Source: Klebsiella sp. RHBSTW-00484
GTDB taxonomy: Bacteria; Pseudomonadota; Gammaproteobacteria; Enterobacterales; Enterobacteriaceae
Assembly (NCBI RefSeq): GCF_013705725.1
Contig: NZ_CP055481.1
Location: forward strand, 5,146,001-5,210,000
Reading direction: 5' to 3'
Length of the DNA stretch: 64,000 nt
Position 1 is the first letter of the stretch. Each line of letters starts with the position of its first letter. Below, piece by piece: positions 7,659 through 17,246 of the stretch. The notes under the pieces were generated by a model, which ran no database searches, had not been told where the DNA came from, and worked only from the letters and a program-made list of their open reading frames with translations. The position numbers were made by a program, and so were the translations under genes.

Positions 7659-10565
7659 ATGCCTTTTACACTTGGTCAACGCTGGATTAGCGACACAGAG
7701 AGCGAACTGGGATTAGGGACGGTGGTTGCGCTGGATGCGCGCATGGTTACCCTTCTTTTCCCTGCTATCGGCGAAAACCGTCTGTACGCACGCAACGACT
7801 CCCCGATCACCCGCGTGATGTTTAACCCGGGCGATACCATCACCAGCCACGAAGGCTGGCAGCTCCAGGTTGACGAAGTTAATGAAGAGAACGGCCTGCT
7901 GGCCTATACCGGCACCCGTCTCGATACCGAAGAAGCCAACGTCGTCCTGCGTGAAGTGCTGCTCGACAGCAAGCTGGTCTTCAGCAAACCGCAGGATCGC
8001 CTGTTCGCCGGACAGATCGACCGCATGGACCGTTTCGCCCTGCGCTATCGCGCGCGCAAATTTCAGAGCGAACAGTACCGTATGCCGTGGAGCGGCCTGC
8101 GCGGACAGCGCACCAGCCTGATCCCACATCAGTTGAATATCGCCCACGATGTCGGTCGCCGTCACGCGCCGCGCGTCCTGCTGGCTGATGAAGTGGGCTT
8201 AGGTAAAACCATCGAAGCCGGGATGATCCTCCATCAACAATTGCTCAGTGGCGCTGCCGAACGGGTGCTGATCGTCGTTCCGGAAACTCTGCAACACCAA
8301 TGGCTGGTGGAAATGCTGCGCCGCTTCAACCTGCGCTTCTCGCTGTTTGATGACGAACGCTATGCCGAAGCCCAGCACGACGCCCTTAACCCGTTCGAAA
8401 CCGAACAACTGGTTATCTGCTCGCTGGATTTCGTGCGCCGCAGCAAGCAACGTCTGGAACACCTGTGCGATGCCGAGTGGGACATTATGGTCGTCGACGA
8501 AGCACACCACCTGGTGTGGAGCGAAGAGGCACCTAGCCGTGAATATCAGGCGATTGAACAGCTGGCCGAACGCGTGCCGGGCATTCTGCTGCTGACCGCA
8601 ACCCCGGAGCAGCTGGGTATGGAGAGCCACTTCGCTCGCCTGCGTCTGCTTGACCCTAGCCGTTTCCATGATTTCGCTCAGTTCGTTGAAGAACAGCAAA
8701 ACTACCGCCCGGTGGCCGACGCCGTTGCCCTGCTGCTGGCGGGCAATAAACTCAACGATGCCGAGCTGAACGCGCTGAGCGATCTGATCGGCGAGCAGGA
8801 TATCGAGCCGTTATTGCAGGCCGCCAACAGCGACCGCGATGACGCCCAGGCCGCCCGTCAGGAGCTGGTCTCCATGCTGATGGATCGCCACGGCACCAGC
8901 CGCGTGCTGTTCCGCAACACCCGTAACGGCGTCAAAGGTTTCCCGAAACGCGAGCTGCACACCATTCGTTTGCCGCTGCCGACCCAGTACCAGACCGCTA
9001 TCAAGGTCTCCGGCATTATGGGTGCGCGCAAAACCGCAGAGGAACGCGCTCGCGATATGCTCTACCCGGAACAGATTTATCAGGAATTTGAAGGCGATAG
9101 CGGTACCTGGTGGAACTTCGACCCGCGCGTCGATTGGCTGATGGGCCACCTCACCAGCCATCGCTCGCAGAAAGTGCTGGTCATCTGCGCCAAAGCGGCC
9201 ACCGCATTGCAGCTGGAGCAGGTACTGCGCGAGCGCGAAGGTATCCGCGCGGCAGTGTTCCATGAGGGCATGTCGATTATCGAGCGCGACCGCGCCGCCG
9301 CCTGGTTTGCTGAAGAGGATACCGGCGCTCAAGTGCTACTGTGTTCTGAAATCGGCTCCGAAGGGCGTAACTTCCAGTTCGCCAGCAACCTGGTGATGTT
9401 CGACCTGCCGTTCAACCCGGATCTGCTCGAGCAGCGTATCGGCCGTCTCGACCGTATCGGCCAGGCCCACGATATTCAGATCCACGTTCCGTATCTGGAA
9501 AGAACCGCTCAGTCGGTGCTGGTACGTTGGTATCACGAAGGGCTGGACGCATTCGAGCACACCTGTCCGACCGGTCGCACCGTTTACGACAGCGTGCATA
9601 ACGAACTGATTAACTACCTTGCCGCGCCAGAAAATACCGACGGCTTTGACGATTTGATCAAATCCTGTCGCCAGCAGCACGACGCGCTGAAAGTCCAACT
9701 GGAACAAGGTCGCGACCGCCTACTGGAAATCCATTCCAACGGCGGAGAAAAAGCCCAGGCACTGGCGGAAAGCATTGAAGAGCAGGATGACGACACTAGC
9801 CTTATCGCCTTCTCCATGAACCTGTTTGATATTGTCGGCATCAACCAGGACGATCGCGGTGAAAACCTGATTGTGCTGACCCCGTCAGATCATATGTTGG
9901 TTCCTGACTTCCCGGGCCTGCCGGAAGATGGCTGCACCATTACCTTCGAACGTGATGTTGCGCTGTCTCGCGAAGACGCACAGTTCATCACCTGGGAGCA
10001 CCCGCTGATTATCAACGGCCTGGATCTGATCCTCTCCGGCGATACCGGCAGCAGCACCATTTCCCTGTTGAAGAACAAAGCGCTGCCGGTAGGAACCCTG
10101 CTGCTGGAGCTGATTTACGTCGTCGAAGCGCAGGCGCCGAAGCATCTGCAGCTTAACCGCTTCCTGCCGCCGACGCCGGTACGCATGCTGCTCGACAAAA
10201 ACGGTAATAACCTCGCCGGTCAGGTGGAGTTCGAAAGCTTTAACCGCCAGCTGAGCGCAGTTAACCGCCATACCGGCAGCAAGCTGGTTAACGCCGTCCA
10301 ACAGGATGTTCACGCCATTTTGCAGCAGGGCGAAGGCCAGGTGGCAAAAGCGGCCCAGGCACTGATCGACGCCGCGCGTAGCGAAGCTGACGATAAGCTG
10401 TCGGCTGAACTGTCGCGTCTTGAAGCGCTGCGCGCCGTTAACCCGAACATCCGCGATGATGAACTGGCGGCTATCGAGAGCAACCGTCAGCAGGTGATGG
10501 ACGCGCTGGCCCAGGCAGGCTGGCGTCTCGACGCGCTGCGCTTAATCGTGGTCACCCACCAGTAA
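7659..10565 (+). CDS. rapA: RNA polymerase-associated helicase-like recycling factor
   Basis: SWI2/SNF2-type ATPase that binds RNA polymerase and helps recycle it from stalled post-termination complexes. The product is 968 aa, identical in length to E. coli RapA. ATG 7659 gives the family start [20 protein letters not shown]; an in-frame TTG at 7623 would add 12 non-conserved residues. Visible are the Walker [13 protein letters not shown] box [18 protein letters not shown], and late helicase motifs [14 protein letters not shown] and [11 protein letters not shown]. It lies 186 nt after polB and 12 nt before rluA, with which it is probably co-transcribed. Confidence 0.98.
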   Translation: MPFTLGQRWISDTESELGLGTVVALDARMVTLLFPAIGENRLYARNDSPITRVMFNPGDTITSHEGWQLQVDEVNEENGLLAYTGTRLDTEEANVVLREVLLDSKLVFSKPQDRLFAGQIDRMDRFALRYRARKFQSEQYRMPWSGLRGQRTSLIPHQLNIAHDVGRRHAPRVLLADEVGLGKTIEAGMILHQQLLSGAAERVLIVVPETLQHQWLVEMLRRFNLRFSLFDDERYAEAQHDALNPFETEQLVICSLDFVRRSKQRLEHLCDAEWDIMVVDEAHHLVWSEEAPSREYQAIEQLAERVPGILLLTATPEQLGMESHFARLRLLDPSRFHDFAQFVEEQQNYRPVADAVALLLAGNKLNDAELNALSDLIGEQDIEPLLQAANSDRDDAQAARQELVSMLMDRHGTSRVLFRNTRNGVKGFPKRELHTIRLPLPTQYQTAIKVSGIMGARKTAEERARDMLYPEQIYQEFEGDSGTWWNFDPRVDWLMGHLTSHRSQKVLVICAKAATALQLEQVLREREGIRAAVFHEGMSIIERDRAAAWFAEEDTGAQVLLCSEIGSEGRNFQFASNLVMFDLPFNPDLLEQRIGRLDRIGQAHDIQIHVPYLERTAQSVLVRWYHEGLDAFEHTCPTGRTVYDSVHNELINYLAAPENTDGFDDLIKSCRQQHDALKVQLEQGRDRLLEIHSNGGEKAQALAESIEEQDDDTSLIAFSMNLFDIVGINQDDRGENLIVLTPSDHMLVPDFPGLPEDGCTITFERDVALSREDAQFITWEHPLIINGLDLILSGDTGSSTISLLKNKALPVGTLLLELIYVVEAQAPKHLQLNRFLPPTPVRMLLDKNGNNLAGQVEFESFNRQLSAVNRHTGSKLVNAVQQDVHAILQQGEGQVAKAAQALIDAARSEADDKLSAELSRLEALRAVNPNIRDDELAAIESNRQQVMDALAQAGWRLDALRLIVVTHQ

Positions 10566-10577
10566 CGGAACACGAAT

Positions 10578-11237
10578 ATGGCGATGGAAAACTACAATCC
10601 GCCACAGGATCCCTGGCTGGTTATCCTTTATCAGGATGAGCACATTATGGTGGTCAACAAGCCCAGCGGCTTGTTGTCCGTGCCGGGGCGACTGGAGGAA
10701 CACAAAGACAGCGTGATGACGCGCATTCAGCGCGACTTCCCGCAAGCTGAGTCAGTGCACCGCCTGGATATGGCCACCAGCGGCGTGATTGTGGTGGCGC
10801 TGACCAAAGCAGCTGAGCGCGAGCTGAAGCGTCAGTTCCGCGAACGCGAGCCGAAAAAGCAGTACGTCGCTCGCGTGTGGGGGCATCCGGAAAAAGCGGA
10901 AGGACTGGTGGATTTACCGCTGATTTGCGACTGGCCAAACCGGCCAAAGCAGAAGGTGTGTTACGAAACCGGCAAAGCGGCGCAAACCGAGTATGAAGTG
11001 CTGGAGTTTGCACAAGATAATACCGCCCGCGTGCGCCTGAAGCCGATTACCGGACGTTCGCATCAGCTGCGCGTACATATGCTGGCGCTGGGTCATCCGA
11101 TTCTTGGCGACCGCTTTTACGCCTCGCCAGAAGCGCTGGCCATGGCGCCGCGTCTGCTGCTGCACGCCGAAACGCTGACCATCACCCACCCATCGTTCGG
11201 TAACGCGATGACGTTTCGCGCCCCCGTCGATTTCTAA
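10578..11237 (+). CDS. rluA: Dual-specificity 23S rRNA/tRNA pseudouridine synthase
   Basis: Makes pseudouridine 746 in 23S rRNA and 32 in some tRNAs. The product is 219 aa, as in E. coli. The catalytic motif HRLDMATSG contains the conserved aspartate. The RluA-family KPITGRSHQLRVHM and LLLHAETL motifs are present. ATG 10578 is followed by AMENYNPPQDPW, matching homologues. It lies 12 nt downstream of rapA. The end is convergent with citX, with a REP-like palindrome between. Confidence 0.97.
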   Translation: MAMENYNPPQDPWLVILYQDEHIMVVNKPSGLLSVPGRLEEHKDSVMTRIQRDFPQAESVHRLDMATSGVIVVALTKAAERELKRQFREREPKKQYVARVWGHPEKAEGLVDLPLICDWPNRPKQKVCYETGKAAQTEYEVLEFAQDNTARVRLKPITGRSHQLRVHMLALGHPILGDRFYASPEALAMAPRLLLHAETLTITHPSFGNAMTFRAPVDF

Positions 11238-11251
11238 TCGTTCAGAACTGT

Positions 11252-11282
11252 CCCGGGTCGTGCCGCTCGCGACTCACCCGGG
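11252..11282. repeat. REP-like palindrome between convergent rluA and citX
   Basis: CCCGGGTCG...ACTCACCCGGG forms an imperfect palindrome in the 82-nt gap between the rluA and citX stops. It resembles the REP arms at 50332-50426. In this position it probably protects or delimits the two message ends. No T-run is visible. Confidence 0.6.
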
Positions 11283-11319
11283 CTATCCCATCGCTTATTC
11301 AGCAAACGAGAAGTTCGCG

Positions 11320-11859
11320 TTAATCGCGGGCAAACCACGCATCAATCATCTTCTCGACGCGAGCGACAACCAGCCCGGTATCATGACGACGACTGCGGGC
11401 GCAGGCGTGTGCGGGTTCTTCGCACAGCAGGCAGCGGCGTTGATTTTCACCCATTGATTGACGACCAACCAGGCCATTTTTCGGGCAAATCACGTCGATA
11501 TCCCACAGGCGGCCCAGCGGATGAGCCTGTTCCAGCTCCGAGCAAAACGCTTTGATTTCACTGGCGGCGTGATCAACACACCACAACGCTTCCGGGCCAG
11601 TCGGCAGCCACAAGACCTGGCGATCGAGCGTTTGCCAGCGATGTTTCCACAGCATCTGATCGCAGGCCTGCAGCGCCACACCCATCATATTACGGTAGCG
11701 AATGCTGTCTTTCACCGCACCCGGCGTCACCAGAGTCAGCGAAATCACCGGCTGCTGATAATGGGCTAACCAGTCGGCCTGGCGAGCCGCGCGCTGCTCT
11801 TTCGCCGCCAGCAGCGCTTCCATGCTTACGCCCTCACGGGCGAGAGTATCCACTGACAT
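11320..11859 (-). CDS. citX: Apo-citrate lyase phosphoribosyl-dephospho-CoA transferase
   Basis: Transfers the 2'-(5''-triphosphoribosyl)-3'-dephospho-CoA prosthetic group to the citrate lyase gamma subunit CitD. The product is 179 aa. The nucleotidyltransferase-like motif GRLWDIDVICP is present, followed by the cysteine cluster RRCLLCEEPAHACAR typical of CitX. ATG 11859 is supported by AGGAGAGG seven bases upstream. It lies 168 nt downstream of citW on the same strand. The main citrate cluster at 40-53 kb has no citX, so this gene probably serves that lyase, as described for K. pneumoniae citWX. Confidence 0.9.
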   Translation of the reverse strand: MSVDTLAREGVSMEALLAAKEQRAARQADWLAHYQQPVISLTLVTPGAVKDSIRYRNMMGVALQACDQMLWKHRWQTLDRQVLWLPTGPEALWCVDHAASEIKAFCSELEQAHPLGRLWDIDVICPKNGLVGRQSMGENQRRCLLCEEPAHACARSRRHDTGLVVARVEKMIDAWFARD

Positions 11860-11962
11860 TTGTTCCTCTCCTCACTTAATAAAAGACAGCGATCGGGCTG
11901 TCGTCGCAATAGCGAATAATGGCGCTGATTGTATCGCTAAACGATCCCTGTTTTGGAGACGG

Positions 11963-11983
11963 GGCGCAGAAATTTTCTGCGCC
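11963..11983. other. Perfect palindrome between citW and citX
   Basis: GGCGCAGAAA and TTTCTGCGCC pair as a 10-bp stem with a single T between, in the 168-nt gap after the citW stop. There is no adjacent T-run on the minus strand, so it is not a standard terminator. It could be a protein-binding dyad or an mRNA processing or stability element affecting the citW:citX ratio. Confidence 0.5.
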
Positions 11984-12027
11984 ATTTAGCACGAAAAAGC
12001 AGACTTAACTGTTACAAAAAAGTTAAA

Positions 12028-13383
12028 TCAGGCTAAAAAATGACTGAGGAATAGCAGACCCAATGAAACATTAATCGCACCACCAATTCTTGTTGCGATC
12101 TGCGCGAACGGCATCAGGTTCATGCGGTTGCCGGAAGTCAGAATCGCCACGTCGCCAGTGCCGCCCTGACCGCTCTGGCAGCAGGAAACAATCGCCACAT
12201 CAATCGGGTGCATACCTATCTTTTTCCCCACCACAAAGCCGGTCGCCACCAGCGCCGACACGGTGCTGATAATCACCAGCAGGTTGCTCACAGTGAAGGC
12301 GTTGACCAGCTCCTGCCAGGGGGTGATCGCCACGCCAACGGCAAACAGAATCGGATAGGTCACCGCCGTGCGGAAAAATTTATACACCATCTGCGAGCCC
12401 TCCTGCAGACGGGGAGAGACACCGTTAGCCAGTTTCAGCAGAACTGCGAGGAACAACATCCCCACCGGAGCCGGCAGGCCAATCATCTTCTGACCCAACA
12501 TTCCCAGCATATACAGCAGCACAGCCAGCAGCGCGCCGGAGGCCAGCGTCGTCACATCCATTTTTCCCTCAGCGGACTCTTCACGGTGCGTTTCGTTGCG
12601 GCGGTTTGGCATCAGTTGTCCTTCGCCGGTTAAATGCGGGAAACGCTTGCCGAGCTGGTTTAAACAGCCGGAGATAACAATCGCCGTCAGGCTGCCCAAC
12701 ATCACCATCGGCAGCACGCGGCCCAGCGCAACGCCCTGATCCATATGCATCAGCGCGGCATAGCCTATCGACAGCGGGATAGCGCCCTCGCCTACGCCGC
12801 CAGCCATAATCGGCAGGACAATAAAGAAGAATACCTGGAACGGCTCCAGCCCCAGAGCGGTACCGACGCCAACGCCAACCAGCATGCCAACGATTTCTCC
12901 GCACAGCATCGGGAAGAAAATCCGCAGAAAGCCCTGAATTAGCGTGGTACGGTTCATGCTCATGATGCTGCCGACGATAATGCAGCAAATGTAGAGATAG
13001 AGAATGTTGGTCGACTTATAGAACTTGGTGGTCGATTCCACCACCACATCCGGCAGCAGGCCATAGTGCACCAGCGCGGAGGGAATAAACGTCGCGCAGA
13101 TCGCCGCCGCGCCGAGCTTGCCCAGTACCGGCAAACGCTTACCGAATTCACCGCAGGCAAAGCCGAAAAAGGCCAACGTTGCCACCATCACCACAATGTC
13201 GCTCGGCAGCTTGCCCCCCAGGCAGTCCAGCGCGATCAGGCCGCCGGCCAGCAGAAACAGCGGCAGCGGGATAATACCGACTTTCCAGTTATCGAGGATA
13301 TGCCACCAGCGCTGCTTGAGCGGTGCTTTCGGCGTATTAATAGGGTCGATGGTTGCAGAGAATGCATTGTCTGTGGTGCTCAT
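12028..13383 (-). CDS. citW: Citrate carrier of the 2HCT family
   Basis: Inner-membrane carrier of the 2-hydroxycarboxylate transporter family, 451 aa. It has about eleven hydrophobic segments and family re-entrant motifs GGVGEG and QSGQGGTGDVAILTSGNRMNLMPFAQIATRIGGA. The latter aligns with GGSGDLEVLSACNRMNLISYAQISSRLGG in CitS at the other locus. The N-terminus PLKQRWWHILDNWKVGIIPLPLF is cytoplasmic, then membrane. The symbol follows the K. pneumoniae citWX locus (a CitS homologue next to citX). Citrate:acetate exchange or sodium symport are both possible; the coupling ion cannot be read from sequence. Confidence 0.87.
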   Translation of the reverse strand: MSTTDNAFSATIDPINTPKAPLKQRWWHILDNWKVGIIPLPLFLLAGGLIALDCLGGKLPSDIVVMVATLAFFGFACGEFGKRLPVLGKLGAAAICATFIPSALVHYGLLPDVVVESTTKFYKSTNILYLYICCIIVGSIMSMNRTTLIQGFLRIFFPMLCGEIVGMLVGVGVGTALGLEPFQVFFFIVLPIMAGGVGEGAIPLSIGYAALMHMDQGVALGRVLPMVMLGSLTAIVISGCLNQLGKRFPHLTGEGQLMPNRRNETHREESAEGKMDVTTLASGALLAVLLYMLGMLGQKMIGLPAPVGMLFLAVLLKLANGVSPRLQEGSQMVYKFFRTAVTYPILFAVGVAITPWQELVNAFTVSNLLVIISTVSALVATGFVVGKKIGMHPIDVAIVSCCQSGQGGTGDVAILTSGNRMNLMPFAQIATRIGGAINVSLGLLFLSHFLA

Positions 13384-13621
13384 AATTAAGCCCTCTGGTT
13401 ATTATTACTTTTCAGGTTAGAGGGTCATACGCAGACTTAATGTGAGTCTCGCCAGATTAAGAACGAAGTTTTAATGGTCACTATGGTTTTTATGGTTTCT
13501 ATTATTTATGTGAAATTGCTCTGATTAATTAGCGTGGTTTTTATGGTTTTTAAATCTATCCGCTCATTCACCTTGATAAATTCACCGCCAGCGGATAATT
13601 CTGGTTCCCTGACGCCTGTGC
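13384..13621. promoter_or_regulatory. citW/citY divergent control region: tandem TGGTTTTTA repeats and CRP-like site
   Basis: Two tandem pairs of a 9-mer are seen: TGGTTTTTA-TGGTTTCTA at 13484-13501 and TGGTTTTTA-TGGTTTTTA at 13535-13552. Between them TGTGA-N6-TCTGA (13509-13524) is a partial CRP site. The same 9-mer lies in the citC/citS region at 45075-45322. This makes it the best candidate for the site read by CitZ, and perhaps CitB, which are related response regulators. Binding has not been shown here. Confidence 0.65.
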
Positions 13622-13746
13622 ATACCCTAAATAATTCGAGTTGCTTAAAGGCGGCAAGGGAGTGAATCCCCAGGAGCATAGATAAACTATGCGACTGGGG
13701 TGAGCGAGCGTAGCCAACACATAAGCGACTTGAAGTATGACGGTAT
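13622..13746. repeat. ERIC element 1, upstream of citY
   Basis: This is an approximately 125-bp enterobacterial repetitive intergenic consensus (IRU) sequence. It has the outer repeats ATACCCTAAATAATTCGAG and CTTGAAGTATGACGGTAT, and the core GTGAATCCCCAGGAGC with GCGACTGGGGTGAGCG. It occupies half of the gap before citY and would lie in the citYZ leader RNA as a long stem-loop. Confidence 0.93.
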
Positions 13747-13832
13747 AGGCGTTCACTAATTTCCTTCAACCATGATGTCGGCAGCGCAAAAGATGATAGA
13801 GTGCCGCATCCCTGATACTGTGCATCATACTT

Positions 13833-15458
13833 ATGAAAGTTTCATTTCAATTTAAGCTGTTCATTTCGCTGGTCGCCTTTTTCTCAGTTCTGTTCGCACT
13901 GCTGGGGGTTTATTATTATTTCGATGCCAGCCATCAGCTTTATCAGGAAATGAGCGCCCGCGCTAAAATACAGGCGGAAGAAATTGCTTTAATGCCGAAT
14001 TTACGCCAGCAGGTGGCACTTGAAGACCCACAGGCGATAAAACCGTTTATGCAAAATATCGCCGCCCACAGCGACGCCAGCTTTATTGTGATTGGCGATA
14101 AGCGGGGAGTGCATCTATTTCACTCGGTCCATCCGGAATGGGTCGGTACGCGGTTAGTTGGCGGCGATAACCAGGCGGTGCTGGAGGGGAAAAGCACCAC
14201 CACCATCCGTAAAGGCGGGCTCGGTATTTCGCTACGCAGCAAAGCGCCGATTCTCGATGATGCGGGTCGGGTTGTCGGCATTGTCTCCGTTGGCTATCTC
14301 ACCAGCTACCTCGACAGCATCACGCTGGAAAAAGTGATTAATATTTTCGTCGCCGCCGTACTGCTGCTTATCGCGCTGTTTGTCTTCTCCTGGTACTTCA
14401 CCCGCAGCATCAAGAAGCAGATTTTCTCGCTCGAGCCGCGGGAAATCGGCCTGCTGGTGCGCCAACAAAAAGCGATGATGGAGTCGATATACGAAGGGGT
14501 GATTGTGATTGACTACAATCGGCGAATTAAAGTGATAAACCATGCCGCCCGCAGCCTGCTCGGGCTGAGCCAGCCCGCGTACCAGTTGCGTGGTAAGTCG
14601 ATCGATAATGTCATCACCCCGCAACCGTTTTTCGCCAGCACAGAGATGCTCGAAAGCGATACCCACGATGAGCTGTGTCGCTTTAATCAGCTTACCGTGC
14701 TCGCCAGCCGGGTGCGTATCATGCTGGAGGATTCGCTACAGGGTTGGGTGATCACCTTCCGCGACCGCGATGAAATCAACTCCCTTAGCGCCCAGCTCAG
14801 CCAGGTCAAACGCTACGTCGATAACCTGCGCATCATGCGTCACGAGCAGCTAAACCGTATGACCACGCTATCCGGACTACTGCATTTGGGCCACTATGAT
14901 GAGGCGATTCGCTATATTCAGGCCCAGTCGGAACATGCTCAGGAGCTGCTGGACTTTATCTCATCGCACTTTAATTCACCGACTCTGTGCGGACTGCTGC
15001 TGGGTAAAGCCGCCAGAGCGCGGGAAAAAGGCGTTGAGCTGAGCTTTGACCCGGCCTGTCGTATCGACCGTCCTCTGCCGTCGTTGATGGAGTCCGAGTT
15101 AATTTCTATCATCGGCAACCTGCTGGATAACGCCATTGAAGCCACTCAGCGCGCCGAACTGCCGCACGAACCGGTTGAGGTTCTGATCCAGTTGAACGCC
15201 CGGGAGTTAATGATTGAAGTGGCTGACCGCGGGGTTGGTATTCGTGCGGAAATCCGCGAGCGCATTTTTGAACGCGGTGTTACCACCAAAACCCGTGGCG
15301 ATCACGGCATGGGTCTGTATCTTATTGAACGTTATGTCACTCAGGCGGGCGGCACAATTGAAGTGTCCGATAACACGCCGCGCGGCGCGATTTTCACGCT
15401 GTTTATTCCCGCTGATGGGCCTGTTCATCCGCAACAAGAGACGCACTATGCATCATGA
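13833..15458 (+). CDS. citY: Citrate-family sensor histidine kinase (second copy)
   Basis: Membrane sensor kinase of the CitA/DcuS family, 541 aa. TM1 is near 8-30, then a periplasmic PAS-like domain to about 168, TM2 near 168-190, a cytoplasmic PAS domain, the phospho-acceptor RHEQLNRM, and a C-terminal ATPase with NLLDNAIEAT and DHGMGLYLI. The periplasmic pocket differs from CitA: CitA T101, R109 and S144 correspond to V86, H94 and G129, while H97, R135 and K137 are kept. The ligand may therefore not be citrate. It overlaps citZ by 11 nt. Confidence 0.9.
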   Translation: MKVSFQFKLFISLVAFFSVLFALLGVYYYFDASHQLYQEMSARAKIQAEEIALMPNLRQQVALEDPQAIKPFMQNIAAHSDASFIVIGDKRGVHLFHSVHPEWVGTRLVGGDNQAVLEGKSTTTIRKGGLGISLRSKAPILDDAGRVVGIVSVGYLTSYLDSITLEKVINIFVAAVLLLIALFVFSWYFTRSIKKQIFSLEPREIGLLVRQQKAMMESIYEGVIVIDYNRRIKVINHAARSLLGLSQPAYQLRGKSIDNVITPQPFFASTEMLESDTHDELCRFNQLTVLASRVRIMLEDSLQGWVITFRDRDEINSLSAQLSQVKRYVDNLRIMRHEQLNRMTTLSGLLHLGHYDEAIRYIQAQSEHAQELLDFISSHFNSPTLCGLLLGKAARAREKGVELSFDPACRIDRPLPSLMESELISIIGNLLDNAIEATQRAELPHEPVEVLIQLNARELMIEVADRGVGIRAEIRERIFERGVTTKTRGDHGMGLYLIERYVTQAGGTIEVSDNTPRGAIFTLFIPADGPVHPQQETHYAS

Positions 15459-16146
15459 CCTGGTCGATGTCCTGATCATCGAGGATGAAAACGAACTGGC
15501 GCGCCTGCACGCCGAGCTTATCCAGAAACACCCGCGCATGCGGCTGGTGGGTATAGCAGCCTCACTCACTCAAGCGCGGCAAATGCTCAATACCAGGCCA
15601 CCGCAGTTGGTGCTGCTCGATAACTACCTGCCGGATGGTAAAGGGGTCACGCTGATGACCGATCCCATTCTGGCTAATGCCCACTGCTCGGTGATTTTTA
15701 TCACTGCCGCCAGCGATATGGAAACCTGTAGCCTGGCTATCCGCAACGGTGCTTTCGATTACATTCTCAAGCCGGTGTCATGGAAGCGCCTGAGCCAGTC
15801 GCTAGAGCGGTTTGTGCAGTTTTACGATCAACAGCGCGAATGGAAGATTGTTGACCAGCAGAACGTCGATTCGCTGTATCAACTACAGGCAAAAAACTAC
15901 CGTACCGACAGCGGCAGTAAAGGCATCGAGGAGAAAACGCTGGCGCTGGTGCAAAACCTGTTTACCGGCAGAGAGGATCGCTGCTTTTCGGTGGATGAGG
16001 TGGTTAGCGAGGCAGGATTAAGCAAAACCACTGCCCGGCGCTATCTGGAGCACTGCGTGGAAATTGGCTTTCTGGAAGTGGAGATGCTGTACGGGAAGAT
16101 TGGCCACCCGCGCCGTATGTATCGTCGCGCCGCAAGCGCATCCTGA
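15448..16146 (+). CDS. citZ: Response regulator partner of CitY
   Basis: CitB-type response regulator, 232 aa. The receiver domain has acidic pair IIEDENE, phospho-acceptor D58 in LLDNYLPDGKG, the T/S position in FITAASD and lysine in YILKPVSW. The C-terminal winged helix DNA-binding domain contains VVSEAGLSKTTARRYLEHC. ATG 15448 is inside the end of citY, giving translational coupling. It probably acts at the AT-rich repeats between citW and citY. A GC-rich hairpin follows the stop. Confidence 0.92.
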   Translation: MHHDLVDVLIIEDENELARLHAELIQKHPRMRLVGIAASLTQARQMLNTRPPQLVLLDNYLPDGKGVTLMTDPILANAHCSVIFITAASDMETCSLAIRNGAFDYILKPVSWKRLSQSLERFVQFYDQQREWKIVDQQNVDSLYQLQAKNYRTDSGSKGIEEKTLALVQNLFTGREDRCFSVDEVVSEAGLSKTTARRYLEHCVEIGFLEVEMLYGKIGHPRRMYRRAASAS

Positions 16147-16147
16147 C

Positions 16148-16170
16148 GCCTCTCCCCGACGGGGAGAGGC
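16148..16170. terminator. Hairpin between convergent citZ and djlA
   Basis: GCCTCTCCCC (16148-16157) and GGGGAGAGGC (16161-16170) form a perfect 10-bp stem with a 3-nt loop directly after the citZ stop. It is shared by the two converging genes. No long T-run is seen on either strand, so termination strength is uncertain. The unit resembles the palindromes between araA and araD. Confidence 0.55.
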
Positions 16171-16177
16171 CAGTAGT

Positions 16178-17002
16178 TTAGAATCCGCGCTGCTCTTTAA
16201 TCAGCTCCCAGGCTTTCTGGATTTCCTGCGCTTTTTGCTTAGCCATCTCCATCATTTCCGGCGGTAAGCCTTTCGCCACCAGTTTATCCGGATGATGCTC
16301 GCTCATCAGCTTACGATAGGCGCGCTTGACGGTGGTGGCATCGTCGGTCGGTTTTACCCCCAACACATTACAGGCATCTTCAAGAGTTGGTCCGCGCTGC
16401 GCCTGCTGCCAGCCAGCGTTGCCGCCGTGCTGCCCGTATGACTGCTGCGAACCGCCGCCAAACTGCGCGCCGCCCTGCATCATACGTAGGAACTGCTCAA
16501 ACTGGGCGCGGGAGATACCTAGCTCATCGGCAATGACAAACAGCACTTCGCGTTCGTTGGGGTGCAGGTCGCCGTCAGCGAAGGCCGCCTGCAGCTGAAT
16601 TTCCAGAAACATCCGAATCAAATCGAACCGACCAAAACAGACGCTGCGCAGCTGGCGCATTTTCTCACGCAGCGGGTAATCATCTGATTTTCCGACCCGA
16701 AACGCGTGCTGCGCCGCGGTGCGCGCTTCGCCGTGCAGGCTCATGCGATCCATCAGTAAATTGGCGACGTGGATATCCGCTTCGGTGACGCGCCCTTTGG
16801 ATTTAGTCAGATGCCCCATCACCTCGAAGGTGGTGGAGAAGAATAGTGACTGACGCTCCTGCTGGTTGGTAAAAACATTCAGCCGACGACTGCGCGCGCG
16901 GTCAAACATATGCCCGATTAAGAAGCCCAGCACCACGCCCCAAAAACCGCCACCCATCATTAACGCAACCGCAACGCCAATTATTTTACCCAAATACTGC
17001 AT
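16178..17002 (-). CDS. djlA: Membrane-anchored DnaJ-like co-chaperone
   Basis: Type III DnaK co-chaperone, 274 aa (E. coli 271), anchored in the inner membrane by one N-terminal segment (about 6-30) with the glycine-rich [18 protein letters not shown] typical of DjlA. A TerB-like helical region spans about 50-175, then a Gln/Gly linker ([19 protein letters not shown]), then the C-terminal J domain with the HPD motif in [17 protein letters not shown]. It is transcribed divergently from lptD, as in E. coli. Confidence 0.96.
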   Translation of the reverse strand: MQYLGKIIGVAVALMMGGGFWGVVLGFLIGHMFDRARSRRLNVFTNQQERQSLFFSTTFEVMGHLTKSKGRVTEADIHVANLLMDRMSLHGEARTAAQHAFRVGKSDDYPLREKMRQLRSVCFGRFDLIRMFLEIQLQAAFADGDLHPNEREVLFVIADELGISRAQFEQFLRMMQGGAQFGGGSQQSYGQHGGNAGWQQAQRGPTLEDACNVLGVKPTDDATTVKRAYRKLMSEHHPDKLVAKGLPPEMMEMAKQKAQEIQKAWELIKEQRGF

Positions 17003-17246
17003 AGACTCCCCAATCTCTCTGCCGCCAGTTAAGCTATATCTGACCGCACATTACAAAGCGTTGACGCCTCGGTCAATTGTGGGACATAGCCTATAATTTG
17101 CTTTATCATACTCGTCATTCTACACGGTGCCTAACGCTCGGGTTCGAAACGGGCAGGATTAACACTAGCGCGATTAAGATGAGTACGTTAGGCTCTGACC
17201 GTTTGCAAGCCGCTGCCACACGATGACGGAACAACAAATACAACGT

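Noticed and set aside
13506..13769. 87-codon minus-strand frame upstream of citY
   Set aside because: It consists largely of translated ERIC sequence and control repeats.
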